A DNA stretch of 64,000 nt from Toxoplasma gondii ME49. Lineage: Eukaryota; Apicomplexa; Conoidasida; Eucoccidiorida; Sarcocystidae. Below, piece after piece: positions 1 through 13,196 of the stretch (position 1 is the first letter of the stretch; every line of letters begins with the position of its first letter). The translations under genes and the position numbers were made by a program. The notes beneath the pieces are model-generated. The model was not told the origin of the DNA. It searched no databases and saw only the letters and a list, made by a program, of their open reading frames with translations. Where the stretch lies: the NCBI RefSeq assembly GCF_000006565.2, contig NC_031477.1, positions 3,678,137 through 3,742,136 on the forward strand, read 5' to 3'.

Positions 1-923
1 TTTTCGCGGAACGTTCATGCATTATTCGCCGAAAAGGCGCCTTTGGAGCGGTTTTTGTTCGCGAACTGGATGGCTAGAAGGGATGAAGATCTGCAGAGAG
101 TGGAGACGCGAGGTGGACGAGCAGTGCCGCGAAAAGAACGTGGAGAGGGAGGAGCTGGAGGCAGTCGAAGAAACCTCCGGATGTCCACGAGAGAAAAAGC
201 GAAGAGAAGCTGCCGAGAAGGAGATTAGCGGGATCGGAAGTCACGGGGGAATCCAGCAGAGAAAGACTAAACGCGCGACGAGAAGAGAACAGCGGAGAGA
301 ACAGCTCTCCAAACGGATTCCGGCCCTGGCTGGCCCTTCGATGCAGTGGCCGAGAAAAGGCGTTTTCCAGGAAAACAGAAAAAGCGACACAACTCGCGAG
401 AAGAAACGAGACTCCCGCATGCAGCGTCTTTATAGGGAAAAATAGAGAGGCGGCGCGACACAGCGTGTCAAGAGGAGAAAACAGGCGACGACAACGGAGA
501 CTCCAGTCTCGCGGTCGTCGGGAGACAAGCGACTGTGCGCGACAAAATGTCACACTCTCTCACGGCAACGTGCAACCAACAACCTCCTCGGGGTCCGAAG
601 CACTGAGTTTCATTACATGAATCTGATTCACCTACGTCGAACAGAACTTTTTTTCTCGATTCAAGGCTCTCTACGGACGTCGAAGCAGAGCGAAAGAGAG
701 TCCGCGGCTGTGGTCCCTGGAAAGAGGTAATCGCGTTAGTTCTGGAAAACGACTCCGAGTCACACAGAAACACACCGGTTCCAAGATGCGACCTTCTCCG
801 ACGAAAAAAAACGCCTGCCTCACGAACATGAAGACCTCGCCTAGAAGCCTCTTCGCTTCCCGACAGACAACCAGAAAAAAATACTGCAGTCACATTCATA
901 TCTGTAGACGCTTGCTCTTGGTG

Positions 924-968
<45 letters not shown>

Positions 969-3196
969 TACATTATTATAGATGTTTATACGTCAACATC
1001 TGTACGTACATCTGTAGATCTACAACAATGAATATATCTCATTTTTCGAAAGCCTCAGCTGGCGGATCTACCTCTATATATATATATATATATATATGTA
1101 GCACAAGTTCAAAATCCGTTGGACCGCTATATATATATATATATATAGGTGGGTCTGTAAGAACACGCATCTGCAGAGGGAAAACGTACCGATTGATTCG
1201 CACGCATGCGTATGGACTGCTGAGAGGAGATACTTTGACCTGCGGGGTCTTGTAAATCTTTTTTCTTCTCTTTAACGTGTACCGAGCAGTGGTGGACCTG
1301 CGAGTCCCCTCTTTCTCTTACACTGCGTTTCTTTTTTTGTCTCCTTTCTAGGTGTCTGTGCCTCTCATGTTAAAATCATAAACTTGGGTCCTTGTCTCTG
1401 TCTTGAAAGCAGTTAGATAGGGCCTCTGGCGACATCTGTGAAGACACAACGTTCCTCCCTTCCCTGGTTCCGCTCTTCACACGTTCCCGGTGTGCAGGCA
1501 TGTACACCAACGTCTGCTGATCAATCTATTCATTCATTCATACATGCTTTTGTTCATGTGTATGCATCTGTTTTTGCATTTGTATATGTGTATATGCGTG
1601 TATATGCATGTAGAGAAATATTGGCACTTCGTCGAATAGTGCATGTCACCTGCAAAGGTGAAAATCTCTGCGTTTTTTTAACGAGAGCATGGGAGAAGAG
1701 AAACAAACTGTTCGAAGAGAAATTGACGGCATTGCCTCACCCCAACTGGCGGCGAAACATGAGGAAGGGAATTCTCAATTGGTGCAGATTCTCCGTCGCT
1801 CTGCAAGATCCTGCACAACGACTGAATCATTTGCAGAACAGTGTACTTCGAAGTTTCTCCAAGTTTCCTGTTTTCTGCCTTTTTTTCGTTTGAAAAAGCG
1901 GGATGTCCGTCTCGACAAGGCACTGACAACGGTCCGCTACAGGAAACAAAGAAATGAGCAACTGGGAAACAGAGCGCTCATCACTCCTTAATGCTTCAAA
2001 ATAAACAGTGTAAAAAAAGAAATGTATTCGAGATAGACACACACACATATGCTGTTACTCCGCTCTCATGATCTATACATGCACATGCAAATATATATAT
2101 ATATATATATGTAGATATGTATATGTAGATATGCATGTAGGTAAAGGAATTTATTTGGGTAAGCGTCTTCAGCAGAAAGGTACGTCCACAAAGAGCATTT
2201 GCGTTCCGTCATTCGTGGAGACGAATCCGTCTCTGAGGGCGTTGTGCCGTCCCGATCGGAGTCGCTTCTTCAGTGTCCGTTTACGCAGAAAAGCACCGTG
2301 ATGTGTGTTTGCCTGTCACTCTGTGGTTTTACCCTTCTTCGATCTTCTCTCCATTCCCTGAAAGATGTCTCCAAAGAAGTCTCGGATCCTGTGTTTCCGT
2401 TCTTCGTTCGTCTCCCGCCCCCGTGGAACCTAGAGCGTCGGCTGGTGGCCGGCGTTCTTCCGCTTTCTCCTTGAGTTTTCGTTTTTGTGTGACCCTTCTG
2501 AAAGGAGCGTTCGTGGCAGAGTGACCGGATTCCAGAAAACCGGAACTTTCGCGGAGAGAGTCCAGAGTTTGAGAGTGGCGCCTCGCCTTCAGGTGTTTCT
2601 GGACGCCTTCCGCACCCGCAGTCCTCCTTTTCAAAGCCTTTTCGATGCTCTGTCGTTGTCTTTTCGGGAAATAGGCGAGAAAAAAGGGACGCGAAAAAGC
2701 TGCCGACCTCCCGTGTGTGTTTGGAGCCGAAGAAATCCGTGTTTTTCTGGCGCAAAGAGCGTCAGCTGAAACAGCATGAAAAGAAGCATGTGCGTGGCTC
2801 GTCGCTCGTCCGGGTGTACGTCCACTCTCCTGTTTGAGAACGCTTTTCGCTCTCGAAAAGACAACGCCGAATTCTACATCAAAACGACGAACGTGTCGAG
2901 ACTTTGAAATTTCGCTTTTGCTTCTCTCCTCACGGTCGACCCCGTCCAGAGACCTTTCTCTTGTTCTCCCCGTCGCGTTCTTCTGCTTTCAGTTTCTTCG
3001 TTTCTCCTTCTGTCGTATCGCCTCCTATTTTTCCGCTTGACTTCGTCCTTTCGTTTCTCTCTGATCTCTGCACGTCCTTGCTCTCTCCTTCGGTGCCCAG
3101 AGTCGCCACGAGCAACAGGAAGTCTGCTTTTCGTGGACTTCCCCCTTCTTTGGAAACTTTCTGCGGAACCTGCGACTGAACTTTCAACTCAAAGCC
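1..3196. other. Spacer and probable 5' leader region
   Basis: No supportable coding gene. Positions 1-480 are purine-rich on the + strand (pyrimidine-rich on the - strand), the kind of sequence seen here upstream of minus-strand starts, so they may be the leader of a gene lying off the left edge; this is inference. Positions 930-1150 and 2090-2112 hold (TA)n tracts. Positions 2834-3180 are C/T-rich and lead directly into the UBA1 start, and are most likely its promoter and 5' UTR. Open frames in this part show no family resemblance. Confidence 0.6.
930..962. repeat. (TA)n microsatellite
   Basis: An uninterrupted TA dinucleotide tract, followed by further short TA runs near 1075-1098 and 1130-1149. 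It lies in the spacer upstream of UBA1. Confidence 0.95.
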
Positions 3197-4696
3197 ATGG
3201 CGACACCTCAGGAGAGCTCCGGCGCCGCCGCGCATATAGACACAGACTTGTACAGCAGACAGATTGGAGCCTTTGGCTTGGAAACCATGGGGAAACTCAT
3301 CACTCTCAGAGTCCTCATTTCGGGCATGAGAGGCGTCGGCGCCGAATGCGGTAACACCACACTCTCATTCAAAAATATGCAGCGTCTTACATTCCACAGT
3401 TACATTTATATCTATATAGTTTATATATATATATGTGTATATGTTTATGTGTTTACATCTCTCCATATATAGTGTCCACATAGACCGGAATTTCAAGACA
3501 ACGCGTCCAAAGTTGCGTGTACGCATATATGTATATATGCATTTATACTTTTGTCTGTTCATGCTCTTCTCTCTACGTAAGACATTGCCTGAACTCAGAT
3601 ATCTGTATATGTGTTTGTACGGACTTATATATCTGTCAAATATATGTAGAAATAAATATGTAAACCTGTAGTTTCGAGAGGAAGCCGCTGGACCTGGACT
3701 GTTTGATGTGCTGTAGAAGTTGAGTTCTACATTGATGCGCGCAAAGGTACAATCTGGAACAAGTGAAAATTCGTTAGAGAGAGAAGATGACCTTAGCATA
3801 GAAACACGCAAGAGTGTGTATGAGAATATGTGCGAGAACGTACGTCTTCCGAGTAAACGAGCATGTACATGCATTGATAGATTCTCTGTTCGCTCGGGGA
3901 AAAGACAGACGCACTGGAGAAAGTTTTTTCACTTGGTCTTCCTCTAAACGTACACTGTGTTCCACTTGTTCTCATCACTGCTTTTCGTATTCATATGTCC
4001 TTGCACGAAGCATCGTACACACTTCTCTCTGTAGATTCATGTGCATGCTTCTCTGGATGTAGATGCTTGTAATGAATCTTGTGTATAGGCAAACATAACA
4101 TACGATGATGCATACACATGTCTGTATATTTACATTTACATATATGCATATATATATATATGTATATATGTATGGTCTTGCATATACCGCTCTCCACAGA
4201 GATTCATGCACAGCCTGTTACGTGTCGTGGCTCGAATACCATGGATTTGTGTATTTTTTTGTGATCGGAGTGATTGTAACTGGTGTTTTTATCTTGTTTC
4301 TCCAGGTGAATGTCTGGTGTGCAGTTATTTCGTCTTTCGTCTGTTTGCGTTTCAGCGAAGAATTTGATTTTAGCGGGTCCCAACACAGTGGTGCTCCACG
4401 ACCCCGCGCCATGCGAAATGCGAGATTTGGGAAGCAACTTTTGTCTCACTGAAGAACATGTGAAGAAGGGTGTAAGCCGTGCAGAAGCGTCGAAAAATTA
4501 CCTCGCGGAACTGAATCAATACGTCACTGTAGACGTCCTGCCAGACGAAAAACTGACACAGGTACGAAAAAAATCTCAAACTTTCTGAGGACAGGAGACA
4601 CTGTGAGGCCGTGGGTAAAAACGGTTCGAAAAAAAATTCCGGCAAGCAGACACTTTTTTCTCGACAGGCGTCCTCGAAGGGAAAGGGGTCCCCACC

Positions 4697-4770
<74 letters not shown>

Positions 4771-4772
4771 TG

Positions 4773-4821
<49 letters not shown>

Positions 4822-7800
4822 GTATACTGGTATATATATGCATGTATACATTTATATGTATAGATATGTATATATATATATATATGTTTAGGTGTATGTG
4901 TTTGTGTAGATCTTGACGTGCGAGCGTGTTTTTTTCTCCGGATTTTGCTCACTGCTGGAGCTTCCGAGGCAGCGTTCGAGTTGCTGTGAGGAAGGCAGCT
5001 CTTGCTCAGCTGGAGGTTTCCACAGGCGGTCGAGAGAACGCGGTGTGAGTCCGTGGAGGGCGTCGGGCGTGTGGATCGAGTCTCGGTTTGCCGGAGAGTG
5101 GCTCTCTGCAGGAGGTCGTCTCTCGGTTCGACGTGGTAATTGTCACGGAGGCAGGAAACGAAGAGCTGAAGAAGACCAATGCATTTTGTCGCTCTGCCTC
5201 GAAGCCTGTGGGCTTCATCGCGGCGAACGTATTCGGCCTGGCCGCCTCGGTGTTCGTGGACCTCGGGGAGCGCTTCGTCTGTCTCGACAGCGACGGCGAG
5301 GAGCCTCGCGAAGTGATTGTGGCGGGGATCACGCATGAACGCGCGGCGACTGTGCACACACACACAGACAAACTTCTGCCTTTCCAGGACGGCGACTTCG
5401 TCGTCTTCCGCGAAGTCCAGGGCATGGAGATCAACGACTTGCAACCCATGCAGATCCGTGTGACGGGGAAGCACAGCTTCCAGATCGGAGACACCACCGC
5501 GTTCTCCCCGTACGTCTCCGGAGGCATCGCGCGACAGGTGAAGATGCCCCAGACGATCCGCTTCAAGTCCTACGAGGCATCGTGTCGCGCTCCCGTGGCT
5601 GCGGGTGAAGCGATGCTGATCGTCCCGGACCTGGGCAAGTTCGGACAGTCGGAGCAGCTTCACCTGGCCTTCCAAGCGGTCTTGAATTTCCGCGACCGGA
5701 ACGGCGGAAACGCCCATGCGCTTCCTCCCCACCCGCTCGACGCGGCTCGCGCAGGCAGCCAGCAGGCAGCTGTGGCTGCGTGCGTTGCGGAGGCGCAGCG
5801 CCTGAATGGGGAGGCGAAGCAGCTGGCGGAACGAGGCGAACAGGGAGTGGTTTTCGTCGATCAGGTCGACGAGAAGCTCGTCGCGAACGTCGCCGCCTAC
5901 GCCCAGTGCCAGATCTCGCCGATGGCTGCGTTCGTCGGCGGCGTGATTGCTCAAGAAGTCGTCAAGTTCACCGGAAAATTCTCGCCGCTGCGCGGCTTCC
6001 TCTACATGGACGCCTTCGAGGCGCTCCTCTCTCCGGAGGCAAAGGCCGCATTGGGAGAGACAGGAAAACACCGAGAAAAGTACAGCATCGACAGTCGCTA
6101 CGCAGATCAAGTTGCACTCTTCGGATCCGAGTTCCAACATGCTCTCGGACGCACGCATGCCTTTGTTGTCGGGGCCGGCGCGCTCGGCTGTGAGCTCCTC
6201 AAAAGTCTCGCTCTCATGGGCTGCGGGTGCGGACCTGAAAAAGAAGGAAAAGTCACTGTCACAGACATGGATCGAATCGAAGTCTCCAACCTCAATCGAC
6301 AGTTCCTCTTTCGCAGAGAACATGTCGGGAAGGCCAAGAGCGTCACTGCCGCCGCTTCTGTGCAAACCATGAATCCTGACCTTCAGGTGAGGCAGGGGAC
6401 CTAAAACTGGCGGATTTACGAGCGGCTGTCACCTTTACATAACCACACACGCGTAGAAGAAACGAGACGTCATCATTACATACATATACAAATATCTATA
6501 CATATAGATACGTAGACGCATATCTGCATAAGCAGGAGCATAGCCATGCACCTACAATGATACACGCTTGCCTCAACTTGCTGAAACGCACATATACTTG
6601 TTTACGTGTCTGCATCTGTATTTGGAAATGCATTTCAGAGACGAAGAAAAGACCTGTTTAGTGGAGACCCTTGCTCCTGTGGCAAATACGCGTACTGAAA
6701 ACAGTGGTTCTTCTGCGAGCGGTCTACCACCGGAAACGCACATGCATCGTCAAACTTCACATTTACTTCGCACTCACATATACATATACATATATATATA
6801 TATATATTACTCTATAGATGCATATATATATATATATATATAATGTATATGTGTATGCATGTATGTTATCGTAGTGTATGTGTATACCAGTATACAGAGA
6901 AACTGTGGGAGGTGGATAGCAAGGTGGCAACGGCTACATAGAAAGAAGTAGCCAGAGATGAAGAGAAGGAGGTAGCAATAGATAAATATACGAGAGGTGA
7001 AAGGATAAGTGGAGAGACGTTTAAGTATAGACGTTTGTCAATGAAGGAGTGGTGTTGGCGCGGAGGGCGGAACATCATGCTTTTTTTCAGGTTCTGTAGA
7101 AGAACGTATGGAATTCGATTGAAGTTGAGAATCTTGTCTCTTCCCTAATTCTTGGTCCCTCCAACACCAGTGAGACGGAGAAGTGGAGCTTTTTTTTTCT
7201 TGGAGATCCGGCCATCCATCGTCGTGTAAACGTAGACGTGTAGGGCTATACACGTTTGTGTCGACACAGGGTGTTGTTATATGGAAACTTGAATTTCAGA
7301 ATTGATGTCTACATGCAGATCGTGGCTCTCGAAGACCGCGTCGGAGTCGAGACAGAGGCAACCGTCTTCACTGACGACTTCTGGCGAAGCCAGCACATCA
7401 TCGTCAATGCTCTGGACAACATTCAGGTAAGACTTAAAAGAGGCTGCTCTTTTCTCGGTCTCAACGTTTTTCGTTTCCAGTCTCCAAGTGTCTTCCTTTT
7501 TCGCTAGAGACGCTTCATCCCCAAGAGACCTCTGCGTTGCAGCTGAGTCGCTCCTCGCTCGGATACGGTCTGCTTGTTTGTGTTGGACATTCGTTTTTTT
7601 CGGCGTAGCTTTGGGCTGGCAAATCTCTGCTGTGTAGAGCCTCTGCTTCTCTTCAAAATTGGCTGCGAAGTAAGGCGCGCACAAGCGTCTCGCGAGAGTG
7701 ACTTCCCACTGGAAAACAAGACCTTCAAGAGAACCGTTTCTTCTGAAACTCGCATGCAGGCGCGACAATATGTCGATGGTCGCTGCGTCTGGTTCGGCTT

Positions 7801-10800
7801 GCCTCTGCTCGAAAGTGGAACTCTTGGAACCAAGGGAAATGTTCAGGTAGGCTCTCGCTCTTCGGGAGGCTGGAAGGCTCCGCCACGACGTACGTTTCGC
7901 CTCGCGGTTCACGGGTTCTGCCTCCCCTGTCGATTCCTTATCTTCTTGTGGGTCCTTTTCTCTTTTTTTCTCACTTTTCTCTCTGCTTTCCAGGGTCTTT
8001 CCTCTGCTGCCCTTGTTCTCCCTTGTGTCATCTGTTCTTTCTTCTTCCCTTCTTCTCTCTTCGCTTTCTCACCCTTTCCTTGCGACGACTCTGCGCTTTG
8101 TTTCTGTTTTCGAATCGAGTGGAAACCCCAAGGAGAACGCAGGCTCCAGGTAGTAGTCCACGTGTGTGAATGCCTTTTTCTCCTCACCCTTTCGCGAAAG
8201 CTTTCCTTCTTCGCCAGTCGCTACCGGGCTCTCTCTGCTCTGAGTTGCCGTCCTTTTCTCTGCGCTCCTCAGGTGGTGCTACCCTTCATGACGCAATGTT
8301 ACTCCGACAGCGCAGATCCTCCCGAGGAGTCGATTCCTCTCTGCACGCTTCGCCATTTCCCGCATGCAATTGAGCATACCATCGAGTGGGCTCGAGATTG
8401 CTTCCAGGGTGTCTTTTGCGACGCCGTCAGCGAGCCGAACAAGTTTCGAGAAAACCCACAAAAGTACCTCGAACGCCTCCGAGGAGGTCAGAAGAAAAGT
8501 CCACTCAGAACGCGTTTCATGGAGATGTAAAAAGCTTTCTCTGTTGAAGCAGGTGGATGTCTGTGTGTGGGTATCGACAGGGACAGAAATGCCGCTCAAA
8601 AAATTCCGATTCTCCATGCAAATGCGTATAGAAACTTGCAAATGGATAATGCCAGGCACTTGTACGGAGGTGCAGGTCGCCCTGTGGAAATCATTGTTCA
8701 TTGTATATGTGTTTATCTGTGCATGCGTGGTGGTATGCAGTAGGCTCGAGAATTCACGACTCAGTTGAGAAACGTTCCTGGTCTTCGTTTTTCCGTTGAT
8801 TAAACATGCCAGTCACGATGAGCACAAGTCCACTCGAAAAGCGACAGGCTCGCGGATCCGTCTCCGACAAAAAGTAGATGCGCCACTCGACAGTTGATCT
8901 GAATGACTTCTCCCCCTTTCTCTTCCCTCTTTCGCGCGTTCGGCCTCGTCCTTTTGCTTGCTCCACTCCTCTCTCTTTGTTTGCTGGCTTGTTTTTCGTC
9001 CTGGATCTTGTCTCCAGAAGGCATTCTCTCAGTGCAGAAGGACCGACTGGAGAAGATTCGGGACCTGGTCTCTCAGTGGCAGGACAAAGAGACGAAGGCG
9101 TTTTCTCCGCCCTCGTTCGAACGCTGCGTAGAGAAGGCCGTTTTTCTCTTTCAAGATTTATTCTTCAATCAAATCTCTCAACTTCTCTACTCGTTCCCGC
9201 TGGACCACCGCACTTCAGAAGGCACTCTGTTTTGGGCTCCGCCCAAGCGGCCGCCGACGCCGATCTCCTTCGACGCGAACGACCCTGCTTCTCTCGACTT
9301 CGTTGTCGCAGCATCCAACCTCTTTGCCTTCAACTTTGTAAGTCTGCATGCGAAATCTCAATAGAAGCCTCGAGAGAAACGCGGTTGCCCTGGCGAGCAT
9401 GCCGCTCGTCCGGTTCCAGACGGTCCCCGTTCTCGCTACTGCTCTCTTCACCATCTCTCGCTTCTGCGCTGCCTCTGCGTACCTCGTTTCTTCTTCGCCT
9501 TCTTCTGCATCTCTTCGTCTACGCATTTCTGAGGTCCTCTTCTTCTCGCTTTCCCGGCGCCTACCTCTTCTTCTCCACCTCATTATCTCTCTCTTCCACT
9601 TGCTGCCTGTTGCTTGATCTCTCTCTTGTCCTTTCCCCTGATATCTCACTCGTTCTCCGTTCTCCTCTTGCTCTCTCACTTGTTCTTTGTTTTGTTCTCA
9701 TTCTTCTTGTTCTCTCTTGATCTCTCTTTTGTTCTCCTCCATCTTGTCCTCTTGTCCAGTCTCCCAATGTCTCTCTTGTCCTCGTTCTTCGTCTTGTTTT
9801 CTCTGGTTTCTTCTCAGTCTCACCCGTGTGTGTTCTGCTGCTCCTCGTCCTCGTCGACTGTCTGTGTGACGGTTCGCTGGAAGTTTTTTTGCCTGTCTTC
9901 CACCTCCTTCTTCAGGGCCTGCCGGCGGTGAGGGATGTATCGAAGATTCAGGCGATTGCGGCGAGGGTGGCGATTCCTCAGTTCACTCCCAAGAGGCTGC
10001 ACATTAATACGGACGACGCGGAGAAGCCGAACGGAAGCGGCCCTCCAGGAGCGTCTTTCGCTGCACCCCATCCGAGTCTCTCTCTTAGCGCGGAAGCTGA
10101 GGAAGAAGTCGTCGCTGGTCTGGAAAAACATCTCCTGGCCACGGGTACGCAGGGCGGTTTCCGGCAGGGTCGCTTTTCCTCGATCTTGGAAAAGACTGTC
10201 TTGCTTCTTGCGGTGTAGACCGAGTTTTAAGCGGTTTGGAAGACGCCGGTGCCCTCCGTGCTGCACAGGGTTGCGACTCGAGTCCGGAAATAAGAAGCTT
10301 ACTGCCCTTTTTGTGAAAATCGAGTTGTTCTTCGTCAGTGAAGGAAGCGTAGGAGCAGAAAGAACTCGCACTTCCTCGCGGTGTCGGTCCCGTTTTGTTT
10401 TTTTGCAAGAGAATCTTTGAGGAAGCTGATGGTCGACGACTCCGCCACTCGCTCTCGAGCTGCGGACGGCTCTCTTTCTCTCTCTCTTTTTCTGCATCTG
10501 TTTCTCTCTGCTTCTTTCTTTGACGCATGTGATTCTTGTCAGTCGCCCCCGTCAAAAAATCTCGCTTCTGTTTCTTTTTTTGCTGGCCAAAGATTGACCT
10601 GTCTTCCTTTTTCCTTGTCGCTTCTCTCTTCTGTCTTTCTCTTCCCCTCTTATTTTCTGCACCTCTCTTCTTTTTTCTTCAGCGGATCTCGAGAAGATGG
10701 TCTTCGTCCCGGTCGAGTTCGAGAAGGACGACGACACGAACTTCCACATCGATTTGGTGCATGCAGCGTCGACGCTTCGCGCGATGAACTACAAGATTCC

Positions 10801-11207
10801 GTGCTGCGACAGAAACAAGACCAAGATCATTGCAGGGCGCATTATTCCGGCGATCGCCACAACAACGGCGATGATCACGGGTCTCGTCTCTCTGGAACTC
10901 CTCAAGACGGTCACTTACAAACAGCGAAAACTGGAGGATTTCAAGAACGCCTTTGCCAACCTCGCCCTCCCTCTGTGGCTCTTCAGCGAGCCTATGCCGC
11001 CAAACCGCGTAGTCGACAAGGTGGGGAGAAGAACTGCGTGCACATCGTTCTTCTAGGATACATATGCATCTGGAGATATGCGTATGCTGGTGTACATCTT
11101 CAATTTATACCCAGCTGCTTCAGGTCAAAAACTCTTATACTCATTCGCCATTCTCCCGACCGCCATTCATACACCCAGCTCCTGCAAGGTGGCCAGGCAC
11201 CTATATA

Positions 11208-11263
<56 letters not shown>

Positions 11264-13196
11264 GATGACGACATACGTATTGATACAAAAACATCTCTAT
11301 GTCTATATATATATATATGTGTGTGTATGTATGTATGTATGTATGTATGTATGTATGTATGTATGTATGTATGTATGTATGTATGTATGTATGTATGTAT
11401 GTATGTATGTATATAGGTTGACGTAGGGGAGTTGTTAAGATGCGGATGGAGCTTTGAAAGACTGTGTTTGTAGACGTTATTTCGTGTGTTTGTGTCTCGA
11501 ATCTCTCCACTGGAAGAAGGAACTGAGAGCTTTCGGGGGTCGTTTTTTGGATTTCACGTGAGACCAGGAACAGAAGCGGAGAGTCTGCGTGTCGGGTGTA
11601 TGTGCGGTGTCCAAGAGGTGATCCGGAAGCGGCGAAGCTGCCGCTAGCGGTGGCAGTTTGCATGCTTTGCAGAAAAGGCACTGGAAACGTCGCCTTTGTT
11701 TGCGTGAGGAAGAGAGCGACGGTCGTCTCTTTACCTTTCGGGGGAAAGGCCAGTTTAACTCTAAACCGAAGGACTTTCTCGTTCAGCGAAGGTCGATGTC
11801 TTTTTCCGGGAAGGATTCCACTTTTTTCCTCGCACTCGGTGTCTTGCGTGCGTCGACGCAGGATTTTGACCCCGTTGCATGCGGACCCATCCGAGCGATG
11901 CCGAAAGGATTCTCTTGCTGGGACAAGATTCAAGTCGACATCCGTAGGTGTTTTGAGGAAACGGACAACAGGGCCGTGGAGGACAGAGACAAAAGTCGAC
12001 AAGTGGAGCGGCCGGCGGCGAGGAAAACGCAGATAAAAAAGCCGAGAGTGACAGGGGAGTTTCGGAGAAGAGAGCGAGAGACGCGCAACAACGCACCCAC
12101 TGTAGCTCTAGCGGAAGACGAAAAACATGATGTAGACGAAAGAACAAGGACGTGTGAAGGTTTCTCCTCAAACAGACGGAGCAGTGGGGATGTTTTTCCT
12201 TGCGGTGTCTCTTGTTCGGTTGACTTGGTGGCACAAACTTGTGTCCGTTGAGTTGCGTTAAATTTCTCTGTCGGGCCTCAGTCTAGGAACTGGGTAGCTG
12301 CATGCGCGGAACAGGCAGTTCCTTGCGGCTGTTTCTTTTTTTGTCTCAGCAGTCCTGTGGAGATAGATGCCGCGTGAGTTAGAGCGAGGCGAGGCTTCGG
12401 GCAAACAGACAGACGAAAATGACCAAGGGGACGACGGCGTCAATGGGGTGTTGCATGAAGAAAGTGGAAGTTTTTTGCCTGTTTGTTGCTCAGCTGGATG
12501 CACCGTGCAGCAACTCTGCGAGTTCCTGGAGGAGAAATTTGATGTCGAAGTCAACATCCTTTCTGTCGGAAACTTCTGTCTCTACAACAGCTTCCTCCCA
12601 GTCCACAAACAACAACGCTTCAAAAGGTCCATTGTCGAGGTATGAAACACCTTCTTCTCTGTACGCATGTCTATATATATATATATATATTTATGCATGT
12701 GCGCAGCTGTGTATGCGGATGTAGACATCTATATATTTATGTGTGTATGTGTGCATGCAGTTGTGTAAATTCATGTACACATGTGTGTATCTATTCACTT
12801 TTTTACTCATACGAATCCGTGTATATGTTCAAATACCGACGTGAGCACTTTGTAAGAGCAAGTGTTGACACAGATGAGAGGAAAGGAGAAACGCACTTAG
12901 AAGGAAAAAGAGCCGGGGATACATTTGTCCCAGTTGGCAGTGATGCTCTGAAGAGAAGGAACGGTCTGGGAAGCATAGTTTCTGTGTTTCCGAGAGGAGC
13001 CCGGCGTCGTCTCTGCCACGCGAATCACATGTTCTTTCTGACAGTTTCCAGCTGCCTCTTTTCGCTGTTTTCTCAGCTCATCGAGGAAGTAACAAAGACT
13101 TCCGGGCAAAAGTCCGTGGCGGTGGAGAGCAGCTGCAGCGCTAAGAGCGATGGCGTCGATGTGCTGCTTCCCACAATTTGTGTACTCAACAAATGA
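3197..13196 (+). CDS. UBA1: Ubiquitin-activating enzyme E1
   Basis: This enzyme adenylates ubiquitin with ATP, holds it as a thioester and passes it to E2 enzymes; it works in cytosol and nucleus. Exons: 3197-3350, 4356-4561, 5112-6386, 7319-7426, 7760-7846, 8273-8486, 9018-9337, 9916-10144, 10683-11020, 11862-11943, 12494-12639, 13077-13196. All junctions are GT-AG and in phase, giving 1092 aa, close to the usual 1020-1060. Visible parts: inactive adenylation half (YSRQIGAFG near residue 20, GVGAEC), first catalytic-cysteine half-domain in exon 3, active adenylation motif GAGALGCE near residue 472 with [15 protein letters not shown], catalytic Cys634 in [17 protein letters not shown], and the C-terminal ubiquitin-fold domain. 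The start ATGG has purines at -3 and +4. Introns are loaded with (TA)n and (GTAT)n. The acceptor of exon 11 is the only ambiguous junction. Confidence 0.97.
4697..4885. repeat. (TA)n microsatellite block in UBA1 intron 2
   Basis: Nearly 190 bases of TA repeats broken by a few G and C residues, inside the intron between exons 2 and 3. It creates long spurious Tyr-Ile open frames on both strands. Confidence 0.95.
6781..6844. repeat. (TA)n microsatellite in UBA1 intron 3
   Basis: Two TA tracts separated by a short unique piece, within the intron between exons 3 and 4. Confidence 0.9.
9338..9915 (+). repeat. Pyrimidine-rich simple sequence, UBA1 intron 7
   Basis: The intron is mostly C/T with recurring TCTTGT / CTCTCT motifs between about 9400 and 9830. 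It is not coding: it separates two E1 exons that join in phase, and the frames through it are Ser/Leu/Phe-rich noise. Confidence 0.75.
11203..11412. repeat. (TA)n followed by (GTAT)22 microsatellite, UBA1 intron 9
   Basis: TA tracts cover about 11203-11260. A perfect GTAT tetranucleotide array runs from 11325 to 11412, about 22 units. Both sit in the intron between UBA1 exons 9 and 10. A perfect array this long is expected to vary in length between isolates. Confidence 0.95.

Noticed and set aside
74..553. 159-codon minus frame at the left edge
   Set aside because: It is Ser/Leu/Phe-rich, as any pyrimidine-rich leader would be. It is better read as a leader of a gene outside the window.
4524..6365. 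613-codon minus-strand frame opposite UBA1 exon 3
   Set aside because: It lies antisense to strongly conserved E1 coding sequence and its lower half reads through the (TA)n block as Tyr/Ile repeats. It is a by-product of E1 codon use.
10085..10555. Minus-strand frames opposite UBA1 exon 8
   Set aside because: They are antisense to a conserved E1 exon and its pyrimidine-rich intron, with no independent support.
12367..12493. Extended UBA1 exon 11 starting near 12367-12383
   Set aside because: It would insert about 40 acidic residues with no family counterpart and needs a weak acceptor; the acceptor at 12493 gives the conserved short linker.
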